Positions 1 through 8,826 of a DNA stretch of 64,000 nt are shown piece after piece. Source of the stretch: Flavobacteriaceae bacterium (GTDB taxonomy: Bacteria; Bacteroidota; Bacteroidia; Flavobacteriales; Flavobacteriaceae); NCBI GenBank assembly GCA_028279515.1, contig JANQNQ010000009.1:62001-126000 (forward strand), given 5' to 3'. Each line of letters starts with the position of its first letter. The stretch's first letter is position 1. Below the pieces are notes generated by a model. The model was given only the letters and a program-made list of their open reading frames with translations. It did no database searches and was not told the DNA's origin. The position numbers and the translations under genes are program-made.

Positions 1-1
1 G

Positions 2-1738
2 ATGATAAAAATCGAAGCAGCAAAGAAGTTGGGAGCTGCAGTAAATGACCTTTCATTGTCCAAGGGAATGATTACTCATGGTCAAAAATCTATCTCTTAC
101 GCCGAAGTTGTTGCGGGAGTGACAGAATGGGAAGTACCCGAAACACCAACATTAAAGAAAATAGAGGAGTACAAATATATCGGAAAGCCAGTTGCTAGGA
201 TCGATCTGAAAGATAAAGTATTTGGAGCACCGATTTTTGGAATGGATGCCGAAATGCCCGACATGTTACATGGTGCTGTGGTGCGTCCAACAAAGATAGG
301 AGCCACCTTTGTAAGTGCTGATACCACCGAAGCAGAAAAAATGCCAGGGGTGGTGAAAGTGATAAAGGAGCAAGACTTTGTCGGAGTTGTCGCCAAGTCA
401 CGAATGGAAGCCGAAAATGCAAAGAAAGCCATTGAGGTCGAATGGAAAGTAGAGGGTGATTGGCAGACCGAAGATATCGAAGCCATGATGACCATCGGCA
501 ACGGCAATGTGCAGATCATTCAAAAGGAAGGAGATGCTTTAGAAGGAAATACCGCCGAAACCCTTGAGTTTAGAAGCCCGATTGGAGCTCATGCTCAAAT
601 GGAACCAAATGGTGTTCTGGCTTCTGTTGAAGGTGACAAAGCCAAGATTATTATATCTACACAGGTCATCGGGATTACCAGAAAAGAAGTGGCCGAACGT
701 CTTGAATTGGATGAAGAAAACGTAAATGTGATTCCCACCTACCTTGGCGGTGGATTCGGACGAAGGTTACACACACCTCATGCCGTGCAAGCCGCTGTGA
801 TGTCAAAAGCTGTCGGTAAACCGGTTAAATACTATTTCACCCGAAAGGAAGAATTTCAACACGATATGTTTCGTCCTCCAACACATCATCAAGTAAAAGG
901 GCAATTGAATGATGAAGGAATGCTAGTACACCTCGAGCACCATTTTGTGAGCGGTGATGTCGGAAACAATTCGGCACTAATCCCAAATGTGCTTCCAACA
1001 ATTATTGGAGCCGATATAGGGGCCATTAGAGGAGGGTTCATTCAATACACAAAGATTCCCAATTATCGTGCAGTCTATTGGCATGTCGATTTACCGTTCG
1101 CAACAAGTTGGTGGCGAAGTTTGGGATTATTGGCCAATACCTTTGCTATCGAGAGCTTTATAGACGAAATGGCAATTAAGGCTGAAAAAAATGCTGTGGA
1201 TTTTCGATTAGCACATATTGGTGATGACGTTGCAGGAAAGAGATTGAAAGCCGTCATCCAAGAAGCGGCAAAAAGAGCAAAATACACAGAAGCGACCAAG
1301 GGAAAACGTGCCATGGGGTTTGCAGCTTCAGTTGATGCGGGAACACCTTGCGCTCATGTGGCCGAAGTATCTATCGAAAAAGGAAACATAAAAGTGCACA
1401 AAGTAACCTGTGCTATGGATCCGGGAATTTCGGTAAATCCGGATCAGGTGAAAGCACAGTGTGAAGGAGCGATCATCATGGGCATCAGTGCATCAATGCA
1501 TGAACGAATGTACGTGAAAGACGGAGAATTACAACCGATTATCTACGGACCATATGATATGGCTTTGATGAGACATAGTCCGCGTGAGATCGATGTTATA
1601 CTGCTACAAGGAATCGACAAGCCCGGACCCGTAGGAGAGCCACCACTTGGGCCGATTGCAGCGGCCGTGGGCAATGCAGTAAGACGTCTAACCTCAGAGC
1701 GACTTACGTCCTTGCCACTCAAACTCTCAGAATCCTAG
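2..1738 (+). CDS. Molybdenum hydroxylase large subunit, IorB-like (5' partial)
   Basis: Large molybdopterin-binding subunit of the xanthine oxidase family, closest in layout to isoquinoline 1-oxidoreductase beta; it would hydroxylate an N-heterocycle or oxidise an aldehyde in the periplasm. The reading frame is already inside the protein at the window edge: its first 40 residues align by eye with residues about 140-180 of the paralogue at 3422-5584, so a Tat signal and roughly 140 residues lie outside. Visible are the glycine-rich cofactor loop GGGFGRR (about residue 247) and the C-terminal GEPPLGP (about residue 545) carrying the family's catalytic glutamate. It runs with xdhC and mocA downstream (62-base gap). 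The mid region (TSWWRSLG) departs from the VGAWRAPY seen in the paralogue, so the substrate may differ. The family is sure, the substrate unknown. Confidence 0.9.
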   Translation: MIKIEAAKKLGAAVNDLSLSKGMITHGQKSISYAEVVAGVTEWEVPETPTLKKIEEYKYIGKPVARIDLKDKVFGAPIFGMDAEMPDMLHGAVVRPTKIGATFVSADTTEAEKMPGVVKVIKEQDFVGVVAKSRMEAENAKKAIEVEWKVEGDWQTEDIEAMMTIGNGNVQIIQKEGDALEGNTAETLEFRSPIGAHAQMEPNGVLASVEGDKAKIIISTQVIGITRKEVAERLELDEENVNVIPTYLGGGFGRRLHTPHAVQAAVMSKAVGKPVKYYFTRKEEFQHDMFRPPTHHQVKGQLNDEGMLVHLEHHFVSGDVGNNSALIPNVLPTIIGADIGAIRGGFIQYTKIPNYRAVYWHVDLPFATSWWRSLGLLANTFAIESFIDEMAIKAEKNAVDFRLAHIGDDVAGKRLKAVIQEAAKRAKYTEATKGKRAMGFAASVDAGTPCAHVAEVSIEKGNIKVHKVTCAMDPGISVNPDQVKAQCEGAIIMGISASMHERMYVKDGELQPIIYGPYDMALMRHSPREIDVILLQGIDKPGPVGEPPLGPIAAAVGNAVRRLTSERLTSLPLKLSES

Positions 1739-1800
1739 TATTTCGTTAAAATTTAGCAAGGTGTCCTAAACTTTGCCTAAATTACAGTGAATTCGAGCAT

Positions 1801-2826
1801 ATGACCCACGAACTCAAATACATCGTTCAACAAGCTGTTCAAAATCAACACAACGGAATCAAAAGTGTGTTGGCCACTGTGGTACACCTTGATGGTTCTT
1901 CGTATCGCAAACCTGGCGTACGCATGTTACTTTCTGAAAACGGTGAGATGACAGGCGCGGTGAGCGGTGGTTGCGTTGAAAAGGAAGTTTGGAGACGTTC
2001 GCAATCGGTATTTGAAACGGGACAGGCCAAAATCATGACCTATGATGGTCGATATCGTCTAGGCTGCGAGGGAACCTTATACATTTTGCTCGAACTTTTT
2101 GTTGTTTCAGATGCGTTTCTTCAGGCGTTTTCTGAGACCCTTGATCAGCGATGTGCCTTTTCGGTAAATTGCTATTTTGAAAGGAAAGACGAGCAGGTTG
2201 GTGACTTTGGATCTGTGATTCGATTTAAAAATGAACAGCATTTTACGTTCTCGAAACATTTCGACTTAAAAAAAGGAAAAGAACATACTGTTTTTACGCA
2301 AGAAATGGTTCCTTGCTTTAGATTGTTGATCATCGGTGGCGAACACGACGCAGTGAAATTATGCAAGATGGCCGCAATGCTCGGTTGGGAAGTAGATGTG
2401 GTGACTTCTATCAAAGATCCAAAAGCGCTGGCTGATTTTCCAGGCTCAAAATCAGTAGTGGCTGCGACTCCAGAGACCATTGATTTATCGCATATTGATG
2501 CAGAAACCTCTGTAGTACTAATGAACCATAACTTTGCGTTAGACCTTCAATACTTGGTGAAACTTCAGAAACACAGCTTAGAGTATGTCGGAATCTTGGG
2601 TAGTGTAAAACGGCGAGAACAATTGCAAAACGATCTGGTCGATTATGCGCCCGATGTACCTTTTGAATTTCTCGATGCGATCCATAGCCCTGCCGGACTC
2701 AATATCGGAGCCATCACCCCAGAAGAAATTGCACTTTCGATCCTGTCAGAAATACTAGCGGTGACTCGAAAACGAAATCCACAGTCTTTAAAAACGCTCA
2801 CTCAAAAGAAATCCTCAGTGCGATGA
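1801..2826 (+). CDS. XdhC/CoxI family molybdenum cofactor maturation protein
   Basis: XdhC-type chaperone that binds the molybdenum cofactor, helps its sulfuration and hands it to a cognate hydroxylase. The N-terminal XdhC_CoxI domain (about residues 18-80) has the typical SSYRKPGVRMLL stretch and the AVSGGCVEKEV motif with its conserved cysteine. A C-terminal Rossmann domain (about residues 185-320) starts at LLIIGGEHDAVKL and contains VGILGSVKRREQL and SPAGLNIGAITPEEIA. Length (341 aa) is normal. The stop overlaps the next start by four bases (ATGA), so it is translationally coupled to the nucleotidyltransferase. It sits between the two hydroxylase large subunits and probably serves both. 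Confidence 0.92.
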   Translation: MTHELKYIVQQAVQNQHNGIKSVLATVVHLDGSSYRKPGVRMLLSENGEMTGAVSGGCVEKEVWRRSQSVFETGQAKIMTYDGRYRLGCEGTLYILLELFVVSDAFLQAFSETLDQRCAFSVNCYFERKDEQVGDFGSVIRFKNEQHFTFSKHFDLKKGKEHTVFTQEMVPCFRLLIIGGEHDAVKLCKMAAMLGWEVDVVTSIKDPKALADFPGSKSVVAATPETIDLSHIDAETSVVLMNHNFALDLQYLVKLQKHSLEYVGILGSVKRREQLQNDLVDYAPDVPFEFLDAIHSPAGLNIGAITPEEIALSILSEILAVTRKRNPQSLKTLTQKKSSVR

Positions 2827-3419
2827 GCATCGCTGTTTTAGTTTTGGCCGCTGGAAGCGCTTCTCGAATGGGGGTCGCTAAACAGTTGCTTCCGTTTGGT
2901 GATGAAACCCTGTTAGAAACTGTTTTGAACAATGCTTTGACTTCCAAAACCCAGAAGGTGTATTGTGTTTTGGGCGCTTACGCGGAAAAGATAGCGGATT
3001 CAATCGAAGCTATGAATGTCGAGACAATCATCAATGAAGACTGGAAAGATGGTCTTGGCAGCAGTATCGCCCGAGGCGTTTCTCATATTGTTGAAACAAC
3101 CAACACGACGGAAGGAATCCTGATTTTGCTTGCCGACCAACCGTTTGTGGATACAGGCTATATCAACAACATGATTGAAACGTTTAAGTCCGACCCGAGT
3201 CAAATCATCGCTTCACGTTATAAAAAAGGAAACGGAGTGCCTGCATTATTTCCGGCAACACTATTTTCAAAGCTGAAGGCCTTAAAAGGAGAAAGAGGTG
3301 CCAAATCACTATTGAATGACACCTCTCAGAATATTATCAGCCTTGAGCCTACGATCTCATTGGAAGATATCGATACGCCCGAAGCCTATGCACACTTATT
3401 GAAAAAGCGCGACGATTAA
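2823..3419 (+). CDS. MocA-like nucleotidyltransferase (Mo-cofactor cytidylyl/guanylyltransferase family)
   Basis: Small NTP transferase of the MobA/MocA family (198 aa), which attaches CMP or GMP to molybdopterin. The nucleotide-binding signature LAAGSASRMGVAKQLLPFG is at residues 9-27, and a DQP metal-binding motif (LLADQPFVDT) near residue 103 is typical of MocA. The start codon overlaps the xdhC stop. Xanthine oxidase-type enzymes of this kind use molybdopterin cytosine dinucleotide, so CTP is the likely substrate, but sequence alone does not prove CTP over GTP. The gene ends two bases before the convergent stop of the hydroxylase at 3422. Confidence 0.9.
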   Translation: MSIAVLVLAAGSASRMGVAKQLLPFGDETLLETVLNNALTSKTQKVYCVLGAYAEKIADSIEAMNVETIINEDWKDGLGSSIARGVSHIVETTNTTEGILILLADQPFVDTGYINNMIETFKSDPSQIIASRYKKGNGVPALFPATLFSKLKALKGERGAKSLLNDTSQNIISLEPTISLEDIDTPEAYAHLLKKRDD

Positions 3420-3421
3420 TT

Positions 3422-5584
3422 TTATCCGATCAATTCTTTGGACTCCTGACCCAACTCTTTGTCAAACGGTTGCTTGTACAAACGTCGTCCGGTTGCCGCT
3501 TTGATAGCATTGGCAACTGCTCCACCTGCTGGCGGAAGCCCAGGTTCACCAAGCCCCGTTGGCGACAATTCGTTTTTAACGAAGTGGGTTTCGACCTGTG
3601 GTGTTTCGTTCATACGGATCAAACGGTAACGATCAAAGTTAGTGGCCTGTGGTGTACCATCTGCAAAACTGAAGTCACCATACATCGCATGTCCGATTCC
3701 ATCTAAGACGCCACCTTCAATTTGATTCTTGGCACCCGTCGGATTGATGACGATTCCGCAATCGACGGCCACGGTGATCTTCTTGATGACAGGATATCCG
3801 TCTTTGAGTTCAATATCAGCTACTTCGGCCACGTGAGTGTTGTGACTGTAGTAGGCAGCGAATCCTTGATAAACGCCTTCTGGAGCTTTGCCCCAATTGC
3901 CTTTTTCAGCGGCGAGTTTGATCGTATTTTCCATACGCTCGCCAGAGTATTCGATACGCTCATCGGTCGTGCCTTTTACGTTTTGCAAAAGATCGATTCG
4001 CATCTGCACGGCATCTTGTCCTAATTCTTGCGCTAGCTCGTCAAAAAAGCTTTGCTCAGCAAAGGCCAAGAAGTTGGTATATGGAGCACGCCATGCACCA
4101 ACCGTAATGGGCGTTTGGTGATTAGCGGTCTCTACTTTATAATTTTCAATACAACCAGCAGGGAAGAAATTCGGGATCAAGCCATACATGTTTCGGTTGA
4201 TGGCAGCTTCTTTGAGATGGTATCCTGTGAGTTTTCCATCTTTTATCGATGCTGCAATACGATATTTGATCGCAGGTCGATAGATTCCCGCTGCCATGTC
4301 ATCTTCACGAGAGAAAACAACTTTTACTGGTTTTTTGGCGAGATTCGAAATCTCAGCAGCTTCCATCACAAAATCTCCATAAAGCCTACGACCAAATCCA
4401 CCGCCCATTCGGGTCATTTCGAGGTGAATTTCTTCTGGCTTACGTTCCAATAGCTGTGCTACACGATTAGCCGTTCCGGCAGGGGTTTGGATAGGTCCAA
4501 CCAAGTGGATCTTGTCTGGCTTTACGTCAGCGTAGAAATTCATCGGTTCCATACAGTTATGCGGAAGGAATGGCGAATCATAGGTACGCTCAATTACTTT
4601 ATCAGCATTGGCGAAGGCCTTTTTGACGTTTCCATCTTCACGACGTACGTCAAATTTGTTACTATCCAAAATACCTGTTAGAATGCGGTCATGATCTGCC
4701 GTGCTTTCTAAGGTGCCATCAGCTGCCCATTCTGCCTTCAGGGCCTTTTTGCCTTTCATGGCGGCCCATGTATTGTTACCCAAAACTGCTATTTTATCGC
4801 CGAAGCGAATCACATCAGTGACACCATTTACGGCTTTGGCAGCTGAGTCATCGAAACCGACTAGTTTTTTACCAAAAGCAGGTGGTCTCATCACCGATGC
4901 ATAGACCATACCTTCGGCTTTGTAATCAAGTCCGAACAATGGTTTTCCTGTTACGATATTTTCAAGGTCTACGTTGATGGCATCGTTACCGATAATCTTA
5001 TAATCTTTAGGTTCTTTTAGTTTTACGTTTTCTGGGACTTCTAATCCCGCGGCCTCTTTGACCACATCACCGTAGCCCAACTTATCACCATTGGCATTGG
5101 TGATCTCTCCTTGTGACGCTTTACAAGTGCTTGCATCCACACCCCATTTGGCCGCGGCTGCATTCACCAACATCTGTCGAGCTGTTGCACCAGTTTGCCG
5201 CAGAGCATCCCACCCAAAGCGAATGGATTGACTACCACCAGCAACCTGACGTTGGTAGTTTACATTATCTAAGACGCCTTGTGCCACATGTACATGATCC
5301 CAAGGTACATCGAGTTCTTCGGCGATGATCATTGGCATAGAGGTTTTGACTCCTTGTCCGATCTCTGGGTTAGGAGAGAAGATAGTGACCATGCCGTTGT
5401 CGGCAATTTTTATAAAGGCGTTAAAGTCATTGAAATTTAAGTCAGCAATGTCTACTGGAGGCGCGGCCTCTGTTTTACACGCCGTGAAAAGGTTAAAGCC
5501 GATGAGCATACCACCACCAGCCAGGGCCGTGGTACGAATGAAGTTTCTTCGACTAAAAGTGAATGGGTTATTTTGAGATTCCAT
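3422..5584 (-). CDS. Molybdenum hydroxylase large subunit with Tat signal, IorB-like
   Basis: Complete 720-aa isoquinoline 1-oxidoreductase beta-type subunit. A twin-arginine signal is present at the N-terminus (SRRNFIRTTALAGGG, residues 11-25), so the folded cofactor-bearing complex should be exported. Two Ald_Xan_dh_C2-type modules follow, with GGSQSIRFGW near residue 115, the cofactor loop GGGFGRRL near residue 395, VGAWRAPY, and the catalytic-glutamate motif GEPGLPP near residue 678. It lies 24 bases downstream of its 2Fe-2S subunit on the same strand and is convergent with the mocA-like gene. Substrate specificity of this family cannot be read from sequence, so the isoquinoline name marks family membership only. 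Confidence 0.93.
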   Translation of the reverse strand: MESQNNPFTFSRRNFIRTTALAGGGMLIGFNLFTACKTEAAPPVDIADLNFNDFNAFIKIADNGMVTIFSPNPEIGQGVKTSMPMIIAEELDVPWDHVHVAQGVLDNVNYQRQVAGGSQSIRFGWDALRQTGATARQMLVNAAAAKWGVDASTCKASQGEITNANGDKLGYGDVVKEAAGLEVPENVKLKEPKDYKIIGNDAINVDLENIVTGKPLFGLDYKAEGMVYASVMRPPAFGKKLVGFDDSAAKAVNGVTDVIRFGDKIAVLGNNTWAAMKGKKALKAEWAADGTLESTADHDRILTGILDSNKFDVRREDGNVKKAFANADKVIERTYDSPFLPHNCMEPMNFYADVKPDKIHLVGPIQTPAGTANRVAQLLERKPEEIHLEMTRMGGGFGRRLYGDFVMEAAEISNLAKKPVKVVFSREDDMAAGIYRPAIKYRIAASIKDGKLTGYHLKEAAINRNMYGLIPNFFPAGCIENYKVETANHQTPITVGAWRAPYTNFLAFAEQSFFDELAQELGQDAVQMRIDLLQNVKGTTDERIEYSGERMENTIKLAAEKGNWGKAPEGVYQGFAAYYSHNTHVAEVADIELKDGYPVIKKITVAVDCGIVINPTGAKNQIEGGVLDGIGHAMYGDFSFADGTPQATNFDRYRLIRMNETPQVETHFVKNELSPTGLGEPGLPPAGGAVANAIKAATGRRLYKQPFDKELGQESKELIG

Positions 5585-5608
5585 AATGATTCGGTTTTGA
5601 AGCTAGTG

Positions 5609-6070
5609 TTAGGAGTTCTTTTGTGCAGCGAGTGCTACTGCCTTTTCGATACGGTTGTACGAAGCACATCTACAAATATTACCATTCATTGCCTCTCGGA
5701 TCTCTTCTTGAGACGGACTCGGATTGTCTTTCAAGAAAGCTGATGCGGTCATGATCTGTCCGGCTTGGCAATATCCACATTGCGGAACATCGACTTCTTT
5801 CCATGCTTGTTGTAGCGGATGGTCTCCATCTTCAGACAAGCCTTCGATGGTGGTGATCGATTTGCCTTCCATGGACGAAATGTGGAGGAGGCAGCTACGG
5901 GTAGCGCTTCCGTCTAGATGCACGGTACAGGCGCCGCATTGGCCAATTCCACAGCCATATTTGGTGCCTACCATGTCCAGTTCGTCACGTAACACCCATA
6001 AGAGCGGGGTGTCGGCATCTGCTGTTACGGTAACAGATTTTCCATTAACTTTTAGTTGATAACTCGGCAT
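5609..6070 (-). CDS. 2Fe-2S small subunit of molybdenum hydroxylase, IorA-like
   Basis: 153-aa electron-transfer subunit partnering the large subunit just downstream. The N-terminal plant-type ferredoxin domain has CGIGQCGACTVH with a further conserved cysteine in ATRSCLLH; the C-terminal [2Fe-2S]-binding helical domain has CGYCQAGQIM and NICRCASYNRI. I start at the ATG at 6070 (MPSYQLKVNG), which gives the usual family length of about 150 residues; the frame stays open upstream to 6190, but that stretch has no family similarity and runs into a repeat array that looks regulatory. It is the only small subunit in the window for two large subunits. Confidence 0.93.
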   Translation of the reverse strand: MPSYQLKVNGKSVTVTADADTPLLWVLRDELDMVGTKYGCGIGQCGACTVHLDGSATRSCLLHISSMEGKSITTIEGLSEDGDHPLQQAWKEVDVPQCGYCQAGQIMTASAFLKDNPSPSQEEIREAMNGNICRCASYNRIEKAVALAAQKNS

Positions 6071-6159
6071 AACGGTTGGTTTTTTGTTCTTCTTAAAGTT
6101 ATGAAAAAAATCCCCCGAAATGCTGAATTTTAACATGTTGCCGTTGTCTTTTAAGAGTT

Positions 6160-6240
6160 TCCTAACTTTCGTCAGGACATGCCTTGACATTCGTCAAGGT
6201 GACAGTACAACTTTCGTCAGTTCTGACCTATGTCAGAATG
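6160..6240. promoter_or_regulatory. Array of TTCGTCA direct repeats and TGAC/GTCA dyads upstream of iorA-like gene
   Basis: TTCGTCA occurs at 6168-6174, 6190-6196 and 6213-6219, that is with 22- and 23-base periods (about two helical turns). Two perfect dyads overlap the array: CCTTGAC-ATTC-GTCAAGG (6182-6199) and TTCTGAC-CTAT-GTCAGAA (6221-6238). The array lies 98-170 bases upstream of the ATG at 6070 and just beyond the end of the DUF1361 gene, where an activator site for the hydroxylase operon would be expected. No regulator gene that could bind it is adjacent, and the assignment is inference from position and symmetry. Confidence 0.5.
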
Positions 6241-6248
6241 ACAAGGTG

Positions 6249-6902
6249 CTACGAGTGCTTGGGTTTAAAGATATTGAAGGTGATAGCTATCAATAACCCA
6301 AAACCAATGGTCATCGCCCAAGCCGATGGTTGTGTAAGGCTGGTTGTGATATCTGCAAAAAGTGAGAGCGGGTCTTGTAAAACGTTCCAACTGTTCCAAC
6401 GAAGGACGCGCCCGACATAGATGCCAAATCCGCTCATGAAAGAAATAATGACGATTCCAGCATCAACATATTTTTTTGGAAACTTGGTTCTTAGTAGGGT
6501 GTACATATCTATCAAAGAGATGATACCGAAGGCAAGCCCTGTGACGGCATAGGCTCCAATGAGCCAAATATCTAAGACGAATGAGGCATGCGTTGAGAGT
6601 CTTAAATGGATGAAATCGGTGAAAATGTAAGGAGCGTTGGGCAAGAACAACAACCACAGCGCAAAAGCTGGGGCAAAGAAGAATAGATTGTCTGCCCAGC
6701 GTTTGTGAAGCTTTAGCCACAAGGTGATGAAAAACGGAATCATGGCCAACAGGAGATTCCAACCGAGAAATAGGTAGAAAAAGGAGTCAAATATTTTGAT
6801 TCGAAAAGCGAGCAACAAGATGCAGGTCATAGTGCTGATCCAAAGGAAGACAAATTGCTCGAATCGGTCGTAGACTAGTTTTTTGAATTGTGTATATAGC
6901 AT
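6249..6902 (-). CDS. DUF1361 family integral membrane protein
   Basis: 217-aa polytopic membrane protein with about six hydrophobic segments. The motif LLFLPNAPYIFTDFIHL (about residues 84-100) is the hallmark of DUF1361, and the later GRVLRWNSWNVLQDP block (about residues 163-178) also belongs to the family. The biochemical role of DUF1361 is not known. It lies 10 bases downstream of a small membrane-protein gene on the same strand and probably shares its transcript. The frame ends just before the repeat array of the hydroxylase operon. Confidence 0.85.
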   Translation of the reverse strand: MLYTQFKKLVYDRFEQFVFLWISTMTCILLLAFRIKIFDSFFYLFLGWNLLLAMIPFFITLWLKLHKRWADNLFFFAPAFALWLLFLPNAPYIFTDFIHLRLSTHASFVLDIWLIGAYAVTGLAFGIISLIDMYTLLRTKFPKKYVDAGIVIISFMSGFGIYVGRVLRWNSWNVLQDPLSLFADITTSLTQPSAWAMTIGFGLLIAITFNIFKPKHS

Positions 6903-6912
6903 ATCTATAATT

Positions 6913-7230
6913 TTAAAATTTTGGTGTAGAAAATGTGAGCATCAAATACATGTAGCCTATGGCTGCAGGAATGTTCAAAAACATGGCAAAGGCGCATCGA
7001 AGCAAGTAGTATCGATGGTATCGATAGGATGTGGCGACAATGAGACATGCCATGAAATAAAGGACGTTGATACCTATGATCGATAGAACGATGGCGAGGC
7101 TCGTTTCTAGAAACATAGACCCTGCATCTAAGAGCAAGGCAAGCCCCACTAAATACCCTCCGATTAAAAAGGAAGCCCCTGCAATGGTCAAGGCGCCATG
7201 GGCCATTTGTATAATGTGTCTTGGTTGCAT
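6913..7230 (-). CDS. Small hypothetical membrane protein
   Basis: 105-aa protein of unknown function with about three hydrophobic segments (roughly residues 10-30, 40-65 and 80-100). I start at the ATG at 7230 (MQPRHIIQMAHG). The open frame extends upstream to 7311, but that part is only translation of a dispersed repeat (7256-7374), so the longer start is rejected. It is followed 10 bases later by the DUF1361 gene and is probably co-transcribed with it. I do not recognise the family. Confidence 0.6.
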   Translation of the reverse strand: MQPRHIIQMAHGALTIAGASFLIGGYLVGLALLLDAGSMFLETSLAIVLSIIGINVLYFMACLIVATSYRYHRYYLLRCAFAMFLNIPAAIGYMYLMLTFSTPKF

Positions 7231-7255
7231 AATTGTATTTTTTGCGTTAGCGGTT

Positions 7256-7374
7256 GAGCGCGTGTTTGAGCTCATCAATTTCATGTCATGCCGAGCGCAG
7301 TCGAGGCACAAAATTGATAGCGAGTAGTGAAGACGCGACCCTCCTACGCTTCAGGAATCTGAAGCTTCGGAGGG
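7256..7374 (+). repeat. Composite dispersed repeat, copy A
   Basis: First of three copies in the window (others at 33214 and 63241). The left part has arms ATCAATTT (7274-7281) and AAATTGAT (7311-7318) around a core CGAGCGCAGTCGAG. The right part is a hairpin, CCCTCC (7339-7344) with GGAGGG (7369-7374) and inner CTTCAG/CTGAAG, followed by gaaacgcc. Bases 7256-7281 are identical to 33214-33239 of copy B. Beyond it another short hairpin (CCTACGCT-aa-AGC, about 7396-7412) follows. It lies downstream of creD; relative to creD transcription the hairpin is met first and could act as its 3' end. Confidence 0.85.
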
Positions 7375-7430
7375 AAACGCCCTCAAAACAACCAATCCTA
7401 CGCTAAAGCTTCGGTTTGTGAAGACATTGC

Positions 7431-8822
7431 TTATTCTTGTTGCCAATCGATCTTTCGTGAGACGAACATGACTGCGGCTAGGATCACGAAGAGTCCGACA
7501 CTACCGACGAGTAGGGCATAGCTTTCGAGCTGAATGATCACAAAGATGAACGCATAGAGCGCGGTGAGCGACAGGGCGATGAATATGGGAAACTTCCAAT
7601 TCTTGAGTATCGACCTGCTGTACAGTGTGATCAATAAGATAACGGCACTACCTGCAATGAGATAGGCTTTGAGGTAGCTACTGTGCTCTGAGATCGAGAT
7701 GAGCAGCGTATAGAACATCGTGAGCGCGATACCGATCATGAGGTACTGGAATGGGTGGATGCCAATCTTGCTGAGTGTTTGGATTAGGAAGAACACGAGA
7801 AATGTGAGTCCGATGACTAGGAAACCGTACTTGGCGGTACGCTCACTCTTTTGATATTGATCTACGGGAACGATTAGTGTTACACCAAAAGCGAAGTCTG
7901 ACAAGTTGGGTAAAAACTCAAAGAACTGTTGCTGAAATTGACGGTTGGTCTGTAGCACGCTCCAATCGGCGGTAAACCCATTTTCGGTCACCTTTTCTTC
8001 ATCGTTGTTAAGTGGAAGGAAATTGCCCATAAAACTTGGGTCGGCCCAATTGGAGGTCATGCTTACTTGTGTTTCTTTTCCGATGGGGATGAAGCGGATT
8101 CGTTTGCTTCCGTTAACGTCAAAGTCAAAGGAAAAGTTGAGCTTTCCTTCGGTTGGAATCAGCGTCGAATCGATGTATGAGCTTTCGAGCTGATGCTGTG
8201 TTACACGGTCTGGATTGGTGACGCTATACGAAGTGTCCTGCTGCTTGTATTTTGGTACGAAGCCATAGGTTTTACCACCAAGATCGATCTGAATCTCTTT
8301 ACGAATTCCTTTGAGGTTGGAGGTTTGGATCAAGATAGACACCTTGTCCCACAACACGTCTTCATCTGGAATATCTTGACTGCTGAAGTTGGGTCTTGAA
8401 AAAGCGCCTGAACACTGCATGTTTGCCATGTATACGATGGTCTCGTAGATACTGCGATTCTTGGGCTCGGCCTGTACTTTAGAGGTGATGTTCAACGCAT
8501 CGGGAAAGAAGAACGCATATTTGGTGTGCGCCTTTCGCTCTTTGATCGATTTTCCGGTGGATTGATCGAGTTTCAGGGTCTCGGTATAGGTCTTATACGG
8601 AACCTTAAGAATCGGACCTGATAACAATACTTCGTTACCCCACTTTTCATTGATCTCGGTGATGACCTCATTTTGCCGTTCGGCACGTTCGTAGATGAGA
8701 CTTTTGATGAAGTTTAATGGTACGAGCAGTACGAGAATAAGAAATCCTACCATTAGCATTCTGGCCGTGATCGACGTGCGAAGCCAGCTTGAGAACTTGT
8801 TGTTTTGTTTTGCGTTTTCCAT
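7431..8822 (-). CDS. creD: CreD family inner membrane protein
   Basis: 463-aa CreD-like protein. In Enterobacteria CreD belongs to the CreBC regulon and affects envelope integrity and colicin E2 tolerance, but its biochemical role is undefined. An N-terminal transmembrane helix (about residues 20-45) is followed by the family block VLLVPLNFIKSLIYERAERQ, a large periplasmic domain (about residues 50-310, including VEKV-free mixed beta sequence) and a C-terminal cluster of about six helices. It starts four bases after the stop of the Coq4-like gene, so the two form an operon. In flavobacteria creD is often found near a small winged-helix regulator, as here. Confidence 0.9.
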   Translation of the reverse strand: MENAKQNNKFSSWLRTSITARMLMVGFLILVLLVPLNFIKSLIYERAERQNEVITEINEKWGNEVLLSGPILKVPYKTYTETLKLDQSTGKSIKERKAHTKYAFFFPDALNITSKVQAEPKNRSIYETIVYMANMQCSGAFSRPNFSSQDIPDEDVLWDKVSILIQTSNLKGIRKEIQIDLGGKTYGFVPKYKQQDTSYSVTNPDRVTQHQLESSYIDSTLIPTEGKLNFSFDFDVNGSKRIRFIPIGKETQVSMTSNWADPSFMGNFLPLNNDEEKVTENGFTADWSVLQTNRQFQQQFFEFLPNLSDFAFGVTLIVPVDQYQKSERTAKYGFLVIGLTFLVFFLIQTLSKIGIHPFQYLMIGIALTMFYTLLISISEHSSYLKAYLIAGSAVILLITLYSRSILKNWKFPIFIALSLTALYAFIFVIIQLESYALLVGSVGLFVILAAVMFVSRKIDWQQE

Positions 8823-8826
8823 GAGA

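Noticed and set aside
3422-5584. Several plus-strand frames of 60-133 codons opposite the hydroxylase gene
   Set aside because: Shadows of a clear 720-residue coding gene.
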